Shown: positions 46,593 to 56,261, counted from the stretch's first letter. The stretch is DNA of 64,000 bases from Bacteroidales bacterium (GCA_013138975.1 WTBR01000057.1:62001-126000); one strand, 5' to 3'. A program made the numbers and translations. The notes: a model not told the origin generated them from the sequence alone.

Positions 46593-49025
46593 ATGATTAA
46601 AAATTATTTTATAACTACAATTCGAAATATAAAAAGAAACTCTTTTTTCTCGATTATAAATTCCTTTGGTTTAGCAGTTGGAATAGCTGTTTCCATATTT
46701 ATTGTATCTTGGATTGTTGATGAGATAAGTTATGATCGATTTCATGAAAATGCGGATAGAATATTTCGAATAGAACGTAATTTTAATTTTCAAGATTTAG
46801 TTCGTGAAATTCCGGTTACGAGTGGACCCTATGCACAAAAACTTATTGAAGAATTTCCTGAAATTATAAATGCTACAAGAATTTATCGCGAAGAGTCAAA
46901 TTTTAAGGATAATCTAAATATATACCGTAAGGAAACAACTTTTTTTGTTGATGGAGCTTTTCTCGATATATTTTCATTTAAACTTCTCAAAGGTCAAAAG
47001 ACAGCTTTGCAGGAACCTAATTCGGTTATTTTAACTGAGAAAGTTGCAGCAAAATATTTTGGCGACAATTTTGCTTATGGCGAAATGCTAAAGATGAATT
47101 TTGGAGATCGGGAATATGAATTGAAAGTCACAGGAATTCTTGAAGAGATTCCTTCGAATTCTCATTTTCATCCTGAAATGTTAGTGTCTTTAAACTCTTT
47201 ATCTGAATATAAGGTTTATTTTGAGGATTGGCGTGAGAATTTTATGTACACCTATATTCTAGTTAATAATCCAAATGATAATGAATCATTATTAAAAGGA
47301 TTTCCTGAGTTTTTAACCACTAATGTTGAATCAACATATAAGAACTTAATAGAAGATGGTAAAGGAATTAATGATATTTTTCAATTAAAGCTTAAACGAA
47401 TAACCGATATTCATTTACGTTCTGGTCTTGAATTTGAGTTAGAAGATAATGGTGATATTTCACTTGTTTTATTGTTTGCAGCGGTTGCATTTTTAATATT
47501 GCTAATTGCAAGTATAAACTTCATAAATCTAACAACAGCAAAAGCAGAAACTCGTGCATTAGAAGTGGGTATTCGAAAAGCAGCAGGTGCGCATAAAAAA
47601 CAATTAATTGTACAATTTATATTCGAATCAATATTTATTGCAATCATTTCATTTTTTATTGCTTTGATTTTGGTTGAACTTCTATCGTCGTATTATAATA
47701 ATTTAACCGGTAAAGTTTTTCATTGGATATTCTTTAAAGACCTGAGTTATTTTATACTACTTATACTGATTGTTTTAACAACGGGATTATTGTCAGGTGT
47801 TTATCCTGCATTTTTCCTTTCCAGATTTAAACCTATTGAGGTTTTAAAATCAGGAAAAAAGGCAGGGAATAATAAGTTCTCATTAAGAACCGCATTGGTT
47901 GTTTTTCAATTTTTTATTTCAGTGAGTTTCATCATATTTTCAATATTAATTTATTTTCAAATTAATTTTATTCAACAAAAGGATATTGGTTATAACAAAG
48001 AAAATTTAATTGTTATACCAGTCGATAATTCAAGTGTTAGAAATGATTATGATTTCATAAAAGATGAACTTCTGCACAGAACTCCATACTTTGAATCAAT
48101 ATCGGGAGCTTCAATATTAACCGATAGTCATATGTATGAAACTGCGCGTTTGCTGAAACAAGGTGAAGACGAGCCGCATTTTATAATTTTCTTTGATGTG
48201 AATTATGATTTCATGAAAACCATGGAAATGGAACTTCTGGCAGGGAGGTTCTTTTCGGAAGAATATACAGATACAGCACATTATAGATTTGTTTTAAATG
48301 AGGCTGCAATTAAAAATATGGCTTATGAAAATCCGGACGAGGTAATAGGAGAGAAGATAAAGTTTCTAAATAATACCGGAGGTGAGGAAACGGGTGAGGT
48401 TATTGGAATCGTTAAAGATTTCCATTTTAAATCTTTACATATGAAGGTGGAGCCATTACTTATACTTTTGACACCGCAAAAAATGGGATATTTTTATTTA
48501 AGAATTAAAGATGGAAAAGAGCAAGAAGCAATTTCAGAAATAAGTAAATTATGGCAAACAAGGTTTCCTGAGTCTGAATTTAATTATCACTTCTTATCCG
48601 ATAATTTAAAAAATCAGTATGCAAGTGAACAAAAATTGCAGGATAAATTATTAATGGCAACCATGCTTACAATATTTATTGCCAGCCTTGGTTTGTTTGG
48701 TTTATCTATTTTTATTTCACGTCAAAGGGTAAAAGAAATAGGAATCAGAAAAGTTATGGGTGCTTCTATAACATCAATTATAAAACTTCTTAGTGTAAGT
48801 TATGTAAAGTGGATATCACTTGCTACTATATTGGCCTGGCCTGTTAGTTACTTTTTTATTAATAACTGGTTACAGAATTTTTCAGTAAAAATCGATATTA
48901 TAGAGTATTGGTGGGTATTTTTATTATCAGGAATATTTGTATCGATTTTTTCATTATTGGTAGTATTATTTCAAACACTAAAATTTGCTTCAATTAATCC
49001 AGCTGAATCTTTAAAGTACGAATAA
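46593..49025 (+). CDS. MacB/FtsX-like ABC transporter permease
   Basis: 810 residues with the two-half layout: N-terminal helix (about 20-42), periplasmic core (45-280), FtsX helices with the coupling phrase RALEVGIRKAAGAHKKQLI (about 325-345), then a second helix, core and FtsX set with RVKEIGIRKVMGASITSII near 713. It ends in NPAESLKYE. No ATPase is adjacent. It is preceded by a 276-base AT-rich spacer and followed by a strong hairpin at 49034. A broken copy of a relative's tail lies at 49738-49969. Confidence 0.9.
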   Translation: MIKNYFITTIRNIKRNSFFSIINSFGLAVGIAVSIFIVSWIVDEISYDRFHENADRIFRIERNFNFQDLVREIPVTSGPYAQKLIEEFPEIINATRIYREESNFKDNLNIYRKETTFFVDGAFLDIFSFKLLKGQKTALQEPNSVILTEKVAAKYFGDNFAYGEMLKMNFGDREYELKVTGILEEIPSNSHFHPEMLVSLNSLSEYKVYFEDWRENFMYTYILVNNPNDNESLLKGFPEFLTTNVESTYKNLIEDGKGINDIFQLKLKRITDIHLRSGLEFELEDNGDISLVLLFAAVAFLILLIASINFINLTTAKAETRALEVGIRKAAGAHKKQLIVQFIFESIFIAIISFFIALILVELLSSYYNNLTGKVFHWIFFKDLSYFILLILIVLTTGLLSGVYPAFFLSRFKPIEVLKSGKKAGNNKFSLRTALVVFQFFISVSFIIFSILIYFQINFIQQKDIGYNKENLIVIPVDNSSVRNDYDFIKDELLHRTPYFESISGASILTDSHMYETARLLKQGEDEPHFIIFFDVNYDFMKTMEMELLAGRFFSEEYTDTAHYRFVLNEAAIKNMAYENPDEVIGEKIKFLNNTGGEETGEVIGIVKDFHFKSLHMKVEPLLILLTPQKMGYFYLRIKDGKEQEAISEISKLWQTRFPESEFNYHFLSDNLKNQYASEQKLQDKLLMATMLTIFIASLGLFGLSIFISRQRVKEIGIRKVMGASITSIIKLLSVSYVKWISLATILAWPVSYFFINNWLQNFSVKIDIIEYWWVFLLSGIFVSIFSLLVVLFQTLKFASINPAESLKYE

Positions 49026-49033
49026 TAGATAGC

Positions 49034-49065
49034 ATCCACCTAGCCGCTAGAGCGGCTTGGTGGAT
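49034..49065. repeat. Strong intergenic hairpin
   Basis: ATCCACC-t-AGCCGCT pairs with AGCGGCT-t-GGTGGAT. The stem is 14 base pairs with one mismatch. It lies just after the permease stop. There is no T run, so it is either a REP-type unit or a transcript-protecting hairpin. Confidence 0.6.
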
Positions 49066-49233
49066 AAGATTAATATCTCGAAACTTATTTATTGTTAAGA
49101 AATTTAAGATTATTATATCTTTTTATAATTTAAGCGCCTTGTTTATTAGACGGTTGAGTGTTTTTTTTATTTCTGTTTATAGTTTGGTTTTTGTAAATTT
49201 GATTAAGAATGTTACAAACTAAAAAACCAAATT

Positions 49234-49701
49234 ATGAAAATCTTAAATCTTTTATTAATTGTATTTGCATTAAGCATTGTATCGTGTAATAACACAAATG
49301 ATTCGATTATTGAAACAGATCAAAACGCCGAAGAATCTATTAGTCTAAAAGATGGTGCATTTATACATGTAAGTAGTGGTTATGATAATCCTCAAAAGGC
49401 GCTAATGGCTGTAAGTCTTGCTGTAAAATTGGCTGAGTCACAAGACGTAATTTTATTCTTTGACATTAAAGGTGTAAAACTGCTAACCAAAACCTCTGAA
49501 GATATTGATATGGAAAGCTTTTTAACTCTGCATGGTGCATTAGATAAATTAATTGAACAAAACATTCAAATAATGGCTTGCCCGATGTGTATGAAAAAAG
49601 CAGGAATTGAACCAGAAGATCTAAGAGAAGGAGTAATTGTGGCTGAAGGAGAAAAATTCTTCAATTTTACAAAAGGCAGAATACTTACTTTAGATTATTA
49701 A
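49234..49701 (+). CDS. DsrE-family lipoprotein
   Basis: 155 residues with a lipoprotein signal (NLLLIVFALSIVSCNN; lipidated Cys18). The mature part is a DsrE/DsrF-like alpha/beta fold: FIHVSSGYDNPQKALMAVSL, then VILFFDIKGVKLL, and the CPMCMKKAG motif near residues 115-121, where DsrE proteins carry their reactive cysteine. Family members handle sulfur transfer or act as thiol-redox proteins. A lipid-anchored, envelope version might deal with thiols outside the cytoplasm. Its exact role is unknown. Confidence 0.82.
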   Translation: MKILNLLLIVFALSIVSCNNTNDSIIETDQNAEESISLKDGAFIHVSSGYDNPQKALMAVSLAVKLAESQDVILFFDIKGVKLLTKTSEDIDMESFLTLHGALDKLIEQNIQIMACPMCMKKAGIEPEDLREGVIVAEGEKFFNFTKGRILTLDY

Positions 49702-49737
49702 AGTTAGACCTAATATCTGTTTTAACTATTGTTAGAA

Positions 49738-49969
49738 TATTTTCGCCGGAGTTTACAAGAATGGTAATAATAGGAAATATTTTAGCTTGGCCTATTGCAT
49801 ATTATGCAATAAATATGTGCTTAGGGAGTTTTGCTTATCATACAGAGTTATCATGGTGGCTGTTTGCTTTAAGCGCAGTATTGTCAATCGCAGTTGTAAT
49901 AATAACAATTGCTATCAATCGTATAAAGCAGCAACTAAAAATCCTACTAAGAGCTTACGGTATGAGTAG
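49738..49969 (+). pseudogene. Frameshifted C-terminal remnant of a MacB/FtsX-like permease
   Basis: One frame reads SPEFTRMVIIGNILAWPIAY and continues through a membrane helix (WWLFALSAVLSIAVVIITI). After about 49910 the homology jumps to another frame, which reads CYQSYKAATKNPTKSLRYE and stops at 49969. Joined, these match the last 75 residues of the permeases at 46593 and 52732, including the terminal NPxxSLxYE. Everything upstream of the fragment is gone. A single indel around 49905-49920 explains the break. Confidence 0.8.
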
Positions 49970-50034
49970 TTTCGATTTTTAATTAGCGAATTTCATTCGA
50001 AGTTAAAAACTATGGATTATAAATTCATAGCGGT

Positions 50035-50754
50035 TTATTTTCTGTTTTCTAGTCTTTGCAAAACATCATTTTTATAGCTTCTGCTTATTGGAATTTCATT
50101 TTTACCAATACCTATTGTTTCGCTAGTAAAAGAATCTATATTGGCTATTGAAACAATATATGAACGATGTACTCTTAGGAAATCTTTTTGAGGAAGTTTA
50201 GCTTCGATATTTGATATTGTTTCCCTGGTAGTAACTGTTTTATCGGTTAAATGGATTTGAATATAATCGCTTAAACTTTCAATGTATTTTATTTCTGAGA
50301 ATTTGATATTAATCATTTTCCGATTTGAACGCACAAAAATCGAATCGTTCTTTTCTTCGGCAAATACTTCTTTTATAGTTTGAATTATAGGAGTATTTTC
50401 ATTTAAGTATTTACTTATTGCCTGTTGTAAACGTTCAAATGAAATAGGTTTTAATAGATAATCTACAGCTTGCAAATCGAAACCATCAACAGCGTATTCT
50501 CTATAAGCAGTTGTAAATATTATCTTAATGTCTTTAGTTATCGATTTTGCAAATGATAATCCTGAGATTTCGGGCATATTAATATCTAAAAAAATAAGAT
50601 CTATTTTGTTGGTGTTTATTTTATCGAAAGCCTCTATTGCATTTTTACAAGTGGCTATAACTTTTACTGATTCTATTTTTGCTAAATGATTTTCTAAAAT
50701 TTCACAAGCAACAGGCTCATCATCAACTATTATACATTGTACAATTTTAGACAT
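50035..50754 (-). CDS. LytTR-family response regulator
   Basis: 239 residues. The receiver domain (1-120) has IVDDEPVACEIL, phospho-acceptor Asp57 in FLDINMPEISG, and LLKPISFERL. The C-terminal LytTR DNA-binding domain (about 140-237) has IFVRSNRKMINIKFSEI, YIESLSDYIQIHL and FLRVHRSYIVSIANID. It overlaps the kinase gene upstream by 8 bases, so the pair forms one regulatory unit. LytTR regulators usually bind upstream of a neighbouring membrane-protein gene; the ExbB-like gene at 52030 and the permease at 52732 are candidates. Confidence 0.93.
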   Translation of the reverse strand: MSKIVQCIIVDDEPVACEILENHLAKIESVKVIATCKNAIEAFDKINTNKIDLIFLDINMPEISGLSFAKSITKDIKIIFTTAYREYAVDGFDLQAVDYLLKPISFERLQQAISKYLNENTPIIQTIKEVFAEEKNDSIFVRSNRKMINIKFSEIKYIESLSDYIQIHLTDKTVTTRETISNIEAKLPQKDFLRVHRSYIVSIANIDSFTSETIGIGKNEIPISRSYKNDVLQRLENRK

Positions 50755-51817
50755 TTTTTATTGCATTTAAATTTGATATTGAAAGTTTTACTGTATACCA
50801 ATTGTCTTTAACTTCTTTTTTAAGACGATAGTTCTTTGCATAATGTAAATCAAGTCTTTTTTTAATGTTCTCCAGTCCAATTCCAATTTTCTCATCTTCT
50901 TTACTATAATTTAAAACTGAGTTTTTAACCGTAAAATCCAATTGAGTATCAGTTATAAGTACATCAATTTCAATTTTTAGCGATCCTTCTATTATGTTTC
51001 CATGCTTAAAAGCATTTTCAACAAAAGGTATCAGAAGCATAGGAGCTATTTGAATATCTTCATCAATTTGCTTGGAAGAGAACTCAATTTTAAGTGTATC
51101 TTGAAACCTTATTTTCTCAAGATCAATATATTCTTTAATATGCAATACTTCCTCTTTAAGGCTTACTTTGGGTTTGTTTATTTGGTATAAAATATAATCC
51201 AATAGATTGGAAAGTTTAAGAATTATTTCGGGTGTTTGTTTTGATTGTTTTATTGCAAAGCCATAAATTGTATTTAAGGTATTAAACAAAAAATGAGGAT
51301 GAATCTGATTTTTTAAATAGTTCAGTTCTTGTTCCTTTAGCCGCAATTGTGTGGCTAATATTTTATTTAGTAGCTCTTTATTTTTTGAATCTATCTTGAA
51401 ATTATGATTTAAAATACTTACAAAACTTACCATGCCAACAACTAAATAAACTAATATCAATATAAATAAAAAGTTCTTGCTCATTGGTGGCATTATGGAA
51501 ATATTAAAGCTAAGTAAGAAAATTAAACAAGCATATATAACTAAAACGATAAGATAAGATGAGAATATTAAGGTGTAAAAACTGTAAAGGGCAAATTGCC
51601 AGTATTTCTTTGCTAATAAATATTTGGGAATTAGAAAATAAACAATGAAATAAGTTACAATCATGGTTAGCGGTAAAAGAAAACTTGAGAACCATTTGAT
51701 ATACCTGGTGTCGTTAGAGTTATAACTAAAGAAGTACATATAGAAGAACCATACAGCTACCCAAAAGAGGATATGGAAAAGTATTGTTTTTGTTTTTTTT
51801 ATATTAATTAACGCCAT
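50747..51817 (-). CDS. LytS-like sensor histidine kinase
   Basis: 356 residues from the ATG at 51817 (MALINIKKTK), which puts a normal basic start before the first helix. An ATG at 51961 would add 48 residues with no match to the family. Four membrane helices (about residues 12-150 from the chosen start) are followed by a coiled coil and the His_kinase domain: LKNQIHPHFLFNTLNTIYG holds the phosphorylated His. The ATPase has LLIPFVENAFKHG and IGIGLENIKKRLDL. It pairs with the overlapping LytTR regulator. Divergent from the ExbB-like gene at 52030. Confidence 0.9.
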   Translation of the reverse strand: MALINIKKTKTILFHILFWVAVWFFYMYFFSYNSNDTRYIKWFSSFLLPLTMIVTYFIVYFLIPKYLLAKKYWQFALYSFYTLIFSSYLIVLVIYACLIFLLSFNISIMPPMSKNFLFILILVYLVVGMVSFVSILNHNFKIDSKNKELLNKILATQLRLKEQELNYLKNQIHPHFLFNTLNTIYGFAIKQSKQTPEIILKLSNLLDYILYQINKPKVSLKEEVLHIKEYIDLEKIRFQDTLKIEFSSKQIDEDIQIAPMLLIPFVENAFKHGNIIEGSLKIEIDVLITDTQLDFTVKNSVLNYSKEDEKIGIGLENIKKRLDLHYAKNYRLKKEVKDNWYTVKLSISNLNAIKNV

Positions 51818-52029
51818 TGGAACAATAATACGAAATTTCTTTGAACCAATAATTAATAATAGACCAATAACCAAATTAGCATCCTTTTTTGCAGAAAAAG
51901 AGTTAATTTTCCAATTTACAAAACAAAATAGGTTAAAAAGAGATGTTAATGCTGTAACCATCGCAAAAAAAAATATTCAATTGAAATCCTTTTTAGATTT
52001 GGGACAGTATTAATTAAAACAAAAATATT

Positions 52030-52407
52030 ATGAATCTTTGGAAAGTAATTATTATCAAGTTTAACGAAGGCGGCCCTTTTCTAACTTATCCAATTTTATT
52101 ATTGTTATTAGTTATTGTAGCTTTATTTGTTAAAGCCTTATTAAAAGAAAAAGACTTTAGTAAAACTATTTCCTTAATTAAATCTTTAAGTTGGTTTACT
52201 ATTGCTTGGGGCTTTTTAGGTCGTACTTTTGGACTAATTGATGCCTTCGATAATGTAGAAGCTGCAGGGGAATTAACACCAAGTCTTTTAGCCGAAGGAT
52301 TAAAAATGGCATTACTTAATCCGCTTTTCGCGATAGTAGTATTCTTGATAGCTCGAGTAGGAATAATTGCTCTTATTATTATGCAAAAGAAGAAATTGGA
52401 AGATTAA
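52030..52407 (+). CDS. Minimal MotA/TolQ/ExbB-like membrane protein
   Basis: 125 residues. The opening FNEGGPFLTYPILLLLLVIV matches the first helix of ExbB/TolQ proteins. The second part has FLGRTFGLIDAFDNVEAAGE and SLLAEGLKMALLNPLFAIVV, close to the conserved pore helices of that family (G-x-x-G-T-x-x-G-x-x-x-x-F and A-x-G-I-x-x-A-L). It lacks the long cytoplasmic loop of ordinary ExbB and has no ExbD or TonB gene beside it. It is divergent from the LytS/LytTR pair. It may be a proton-channel part or a truncated derivative. Confidence 0.7.
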   Translation: MNLWKVIIIKFNEGGPFLTYPILLLLLVIVALFVKALLKEKDFSKTISLIKSLSWFTIAWGFLGRTFGLIDAFDNVEAAGELTPSLLAEGLKMALLNPLFAIVVFLIARVGIIALIIMQKKKLED

Positions 52408-52528
52408 TTATCGATTAATTTATAATAAGAGCTTAGAATTCTTCTTGCCTAATACTCTTATATTTAATACATTTTCTTTAAGCATCAATCATGGTGCTTA
52501 AAGAAAACAATATTTTGATTGCCTTATT

Positions 52529-52691
52529 ATACCAATTAAACACCAAAATGACCTATATAATTCGTTTCTTTTTCACTTATATTTCTTCAAAAAATAAAAC
52601 CGTAGCTAAGGCTATGCTTGGATTTATGGAATCATCTAAGCAAAAAAATAATTCAAATTATTTATAGGCCATTTTGAAATTTAATTGGTAT
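52529..52691. mobile_element. MITE-like element, copy 1
   Basis: 163 bases bounded by ATACCAATTAAA and its near reverse complement TTTAATTGGTAT. The inverted ends extend further (CACCAAAATGACCTATA against TATAGGCCATTTTGAAA). It shares ends and internal segments (CACTTATATTTCTTCAAAAA, AATAATTCAAATTATTTATA) with the element at 55149. No gene inside. It sits 40 bases before the permease start at 52732. Confidence 0.7.
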
Positions 52692-52731
52692 TATTAATAA
52701 CAGGATAAATCCTGCTTATATAAATGTAGAT

Positions 52732-55104
52732 ATGTTAAAAAAGAATTTAAAATTAGCTTTTAGAGTATTTTCAAAAAATAAAAATTATTTTCTGTTAAAT
52801 CTTTTTAACCTCACTTTAGGATTGGTTTGTGGAATTGTAATATTGCTTTTTTTACAAAACTTTAATAGTTACGATAAACTTCATAAAAATCATTCGAAGA
52901 TATTTAGAATTGGATATGATTTTACAACTTCGGCAGGTAGGTCAATGAAAAAAGCGCTGTCCTCAGAGAAAATTGGTGGCATGTTAAAAGAAGAATGTCC
53001 TGAAGTTAAATCATTTGTTCGATTTAGACTCAAGGCTGAGGCTGTAATTAAATATGAAGATAAATCTTTTGTAGAGAAGCAAATTCTTTATGCCGACTCC
53101 AGCATTTTTAATGTATTTACACATGAATTTATCGAAGGTAATAAGAGTACTTGTTTAAGTAACAAAAATACTATTGTCATGGTAGAAAGTATGGCAAAAA
53201 AGTATTTTGGTAGTAATACTGCAATTGGTAAAATAATAAAGATTGATACGCTTAATTATGAAGTAACCGGAGTAATAAAGGATTTGCCGGATAATATCCA
53301 TTTAAAATTTGATGCTTTAGTAGACTATAAAGAATTTGGATATGGGTGGTTTACTACAACTTGTTATACATATCTTTTTTTAAATGAAAACGCAAAAGTT
53401 GATGGTGTTTATGCAAAGTATCCTCAATTGTTTGAAAAATATATGTCGGAAGAATCACAAGCCATAAAAGCAAGGATAGATATTATTTTAGAGCCTTTAG
53501 CTGATATTCATTTTAATTCGGATTTGCCACAAGATTTTCCTCAAGGTAATAAAATGTATGTATTTATTTTAGGTGTTGTTGGTTTATTTATTGTCATAAT
53601 AAGCAGTATTAATTACATTAATATGTCAACTGCTTTTTCTGTAAATAGGGCGAAAGAAATTGGATTGAAAAAAATATTTGGAGCAAATAAAAGAACGCTC
53701 AGAGTTTATTTTATTGTTGAATCAATGCTATTAACAATAATTGCATACTTAATAAGTATTGTAATTGTCAGGCTTATTCTGGAAGCTAATTATTTAAATC
53801 AATTATTAAATTCAAAACTTCAATTTAAGTTTATCGAAAATATTGATTTGTTAGGAATGTCTTTATTGTTAGCTTTAACGGTAGGCTTTATTTCAGGATT
53901 ATATCCATCATTTCATTTGTCATCAATACCTCCAATTAGTGCGATTAGTTCAGGTTTTAAGCATAAAAAGGGGAGTGCTATATTTAGAAAAGCATTGATT
54001 GTTTTTCAGTTTATACTTTCTGTTAGTGTTTTAGTAGGAGTTATGGCAATGAACAAGCAAATTAACTATATCAATAATAAAGATTTAGGATTTAACAAAG
54101 ATAAGTTAATTACAATTCCTTTGGGAAATACAGATAATTCAACCATATCGGTTTTAAAAGAAAGCTTATCTAAAAATCCAAATATTTTATCAGCATCAAC
54201 AGCTTATATCCTTCCAAATTCGCAAGAATTAATGTGTAATTTTAGAGTAGAAACAGAATCAGGAATCGAGGAACAGTTATTTAATTGGCTAATTGTTGAC
54301 TGCGATTATATTAAAACAATGGAGATACAAATTCTTGAAGGAAGAGATTTTGATAAAAATATAGTATCGGATGTGAATACAGCATATATAGTTAATGAAT
54401 CATTTTTAAAACATATGGGCTGGGAGCAGGCAGTTAATAAAAAAATGCAAATCATAAATGGAGGATATTTTAGATGGCCTGAAGGAAAAATTGTTGGACT
54501 TGTTAAGGATTTTAATATTAGCTCATTACACAAGGAGATTGAACCAATTATTATCGTTTTGTATTCTGGCGGATATTTGCATCTTAGATTAAGTGAAGAC
54601 AATATGGCTAAGACATTAGAAGATATTGGTGCCATCTTTGCTGAAATAGCTCCTAATTGTTCATTCGATTATTCATTTATGGATGAACAGATATTACAAT
54701 CTTATTCAAATGAGGTGAATCAATTTAAGTTAGTAAAATTGTTTTCAGTAATTTGTTTTCTGTTATCATGTTTAGGTTTGATTGGTTTATCAGCGTATAC
54801 AATAGCTAGAAGAACAAAAGAGGTTGCTATACGAAAACAATTAGGTGCATCAATAATTCAAATAATTTCAGTATTGTTTAAAGATATCGCTGTTTTAATA
54901 TTAATTGCAATTTTAATTACTATTCCTCTATCTAATTGGGCTGTAAATTTATGGTTAGAAAGTTTTGCATATAGGGTAAAGATTGGGAGTTTTATATTTA
55001 TTATTTCAAGCTTAATTGCGTTCTTAATTGGATTTTTATCTGTTTTATATCACTCTTTAAAAGCTGCTTATATCAATCCTGTCGAAGCATTAAAATATGA
55101 ATGA
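52732..55104 (+). CDS. MacB/FtsX-like ABC transporter permease between two MITEs
   Basis: 790 residues with the usual double layout. First half: N-terminal helix (about 20-42), core domain, FtsX helices with RAKEIGLKKIFGANKRTLR (about 305-323). Second half: helix near 420-440, core domain, FtsX with RTKEVAIRKQLGASIIQII near 698. It ends in NPVEALKYE. The gene lies between two related MITE-like elements at 52529 and 55149, so it may have moved as a cassette or simply mark a hot spot. The LytS/LytTR pair and ExbB-like gene lie upstream. No ATPase is adjacent. Confidence 0.9.
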   Translation: MLKKNLKLAFRVFSKNKNYFLLNLFNLTLGLVCGIVILLFLQNFNSYDKLHKNHSKIFRIGYDFTTSAGRSMKKALSSEKIGGMLKEECPEVKSFVRFRLKAEAVIKYEDKSFVEKQILYADSSIFNVFTHEFIEGNKSTCLSNKNTIVMVESMAKKYFGSNTAIGKIIKIDTLNYEVTGVIKDLPDNIHLKFDALVDYKEFGYGWFTTTCYTYLFLNENAKVDGVYAKYPQLFEKYMSEESQAIKARIDIILEPLADIHFNSDLPQDFPQGNKMYVFILGVVGLFIVIISSINYINMSTAFSVNRAKEIGLKKIFGANKRTLRVYFIVESMLLTIIAYLISIVIVRLILEANYLNQLLNSKLQFKFIENIDLLGMSLLLALTVGFISGLYPSFHLSSIPPISAISSGFKHKKGSAIFRKALIVFQFILSVSVLVGVMAMNKQINYINNKDLGFNKDKLITIPLGNTDNSTISVLKESLSKNPNILSASTAYILPNSQELMCNFRVETESGIEEQLFNWLIVDCDYIKTMEIQILEGRDFDKNIVSDVNTAYIVNESFLKHMGWEQAVNKKMQIINGGYFRWPEGKIVGLVKDFNISSLHKEIEPIIIVLYSGGYLHLRLSEDNMAKTLEDIGAIFAEIAPNCSFDYSFMDEQILQSYSNEVNQFKLVKLFSVICFLLSCLGLIGLSAYTIARRTKEVAIRKQLGASIIQIISVLFKDIAVLILIAILITIPLSNWAVNLWLESFAYRVKIGSFIFIISSLIAFLIGFLSVLYHSLKAAYINPVEALKYE

Positions 55105-55148
55105 TCTGGAAATTGATTTAATAAGAATATGTGTAGTTCTGATTTGTA

Positions 55149-55502
55149 ATACCAATTAAACATCAAAATGCCCCTTATAACGACAGCAAGGAAACGGCCT
55201 TTATTCACTTATATTTCTTCAAAAAATAATTCAATTTAGTTAAATAGTCGTGCTACGGCTAATTACTATACTTTTTTCCTCAAGCCGTAGTGCGTATCAT
55301 TTATCCGTGCTACGGCTTGTTAATTATGCAGTCGTGCTATGGCTAACAGAACTTGTCCTCAGGCTGTTGCGCAGTTTTATTCAAAAGCCGTAGTACGGAT
55401 TTACTAAAACCACTGTGTTAATATCCGTGGCACGACTTGCTAATGATCTTAGCAAAAAATAATTCAAATTATTTATAGATCATATTGAAATTTAATTGGT
55501 AT
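55149..55502. mobile_element. MITE-like element, copy 2, with nested REP-like units
   Basis: Same inverted ends as copy 1 (ATACCAATTAAA ... TTTAATTGGTAT), but 354 bases long. The extra length is an insert of about 190 bases (roughly 55245-55440) made of repeats of CGTGCTACGGCT and its complement AGCCGTAGTACG, in both orientations. This looks like a cluster of REP palindromes sitting inside a MITE. Confidence 0.7.
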
Positions 55503-55511
55503 AGTAGAGAA

Positions 55512-56216
55512 CTATACAAACTTTTCTCTCTTTTGTAAATTAATTAGCGACCACAATAAAGAAATAACAGAGCCAATAACAAGCATTAAGCGGTTTTGAT
55601 ATAGTATATTTCTCCAAACCGATAAGCTAATATCACTTGGTACATTAAATGGATTTAAGAAAATATTCCATTTGCTATGTTCAAGAGGCTCGCTTAAAAA
55701 TAAAAAAAAGAGTCCGATAATAATGATTACTACAGCAGCTCCACTTGCATTTCGTAGTAAAGTAGCAAACAGAAAAGACAAGCATGATAAAAAAAGTAAT
55801 GGATACATTAGCTCATAAACCATTTTAAAAACAGGGAAATGTAAAATTGCAAAAACAGAAAACCATGCCATTAAAAGAAGAATTACAAAAAGCAAAACCA
55901 TACTTATAATAAATCTTATTAAATAAACTTTGTAACGATAGTTTGGAACTCCAAAAATGATTTCTAACATTCGAGCATCCTTATCGTTCTGGATGTTAAA
56001 AATTACAGGATAAAAAGCGATTAGTATTCCCGGGAAAATTAATGTTGCAAAAATATCTTTTTCGGTAACAGATATATTTGAAAACAGCATAATTCCTATT
56101 ACCATTAAATAGAATGCTAATGATGCAATTAAGAAGAATATAAATTTATTAGCAAATATTATTCTTAGGTTGTATTTTAGGATATCTAGTCCTAGTTTTA
56201 TTTTATCTGTTATCAT
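55512..56216 (-). CDS. ABC-2-type transporter permease
   Basis: 234 residues with six membrane helices (about 20-45, 58-75, 98-125, 135-152, 158-178, 210-228). The phrase PVIFNIQNDKDARMLEIIFG between helices 2 and 3 is typical of ABC-2 permeases. It is the gene directly after the RND-ABC fusion in the same direction, and no separate ATPase gene is nearby, so it should take its energy from the ATPase domain of that fusion. The substrate is unknown. A heptad-repeat array fills the 356 bases between the two genes. Confidence 0.85.
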   Translation of the reverse strand: MITDKIKLGLDILKYNLRIIFANKFIFFLIASLAFYLMVIGIMLFSNISVTEKDIFATLIFPGILIAFYPVIFNIQNDKDARMLEIIFGVPNYRYKVYLIRFIISMVLLFVILLLMAWFSVFAILHFPVFKMVYELMYPLLFLSCLSFLFATLLRNASGAAVVIIIIGLFFLFLSEPLEHSKWNIFLNPFNVPSDISLSVWRNILYQNRLMLVIGSVISLLWSLINLQKREKFV

Positions 56217-56261
56217 TTGTTTTTAATTCAAAGTTAAAAAAGTTAACCGCAAAGGCGTAAA

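Noticed and set aside
49034..49065. Hairpin after the permease as a rho-independent terminator
   Set aside because: There is no T run behind the stem, so it is listed only as a repeat.
51818..51961. 48 extra N-terminal residues of the LytS-like kinase
   Set aside because: The stretch does not resemble the family, and the internal ATG at 51817 leaves a normal divergent promoter region.
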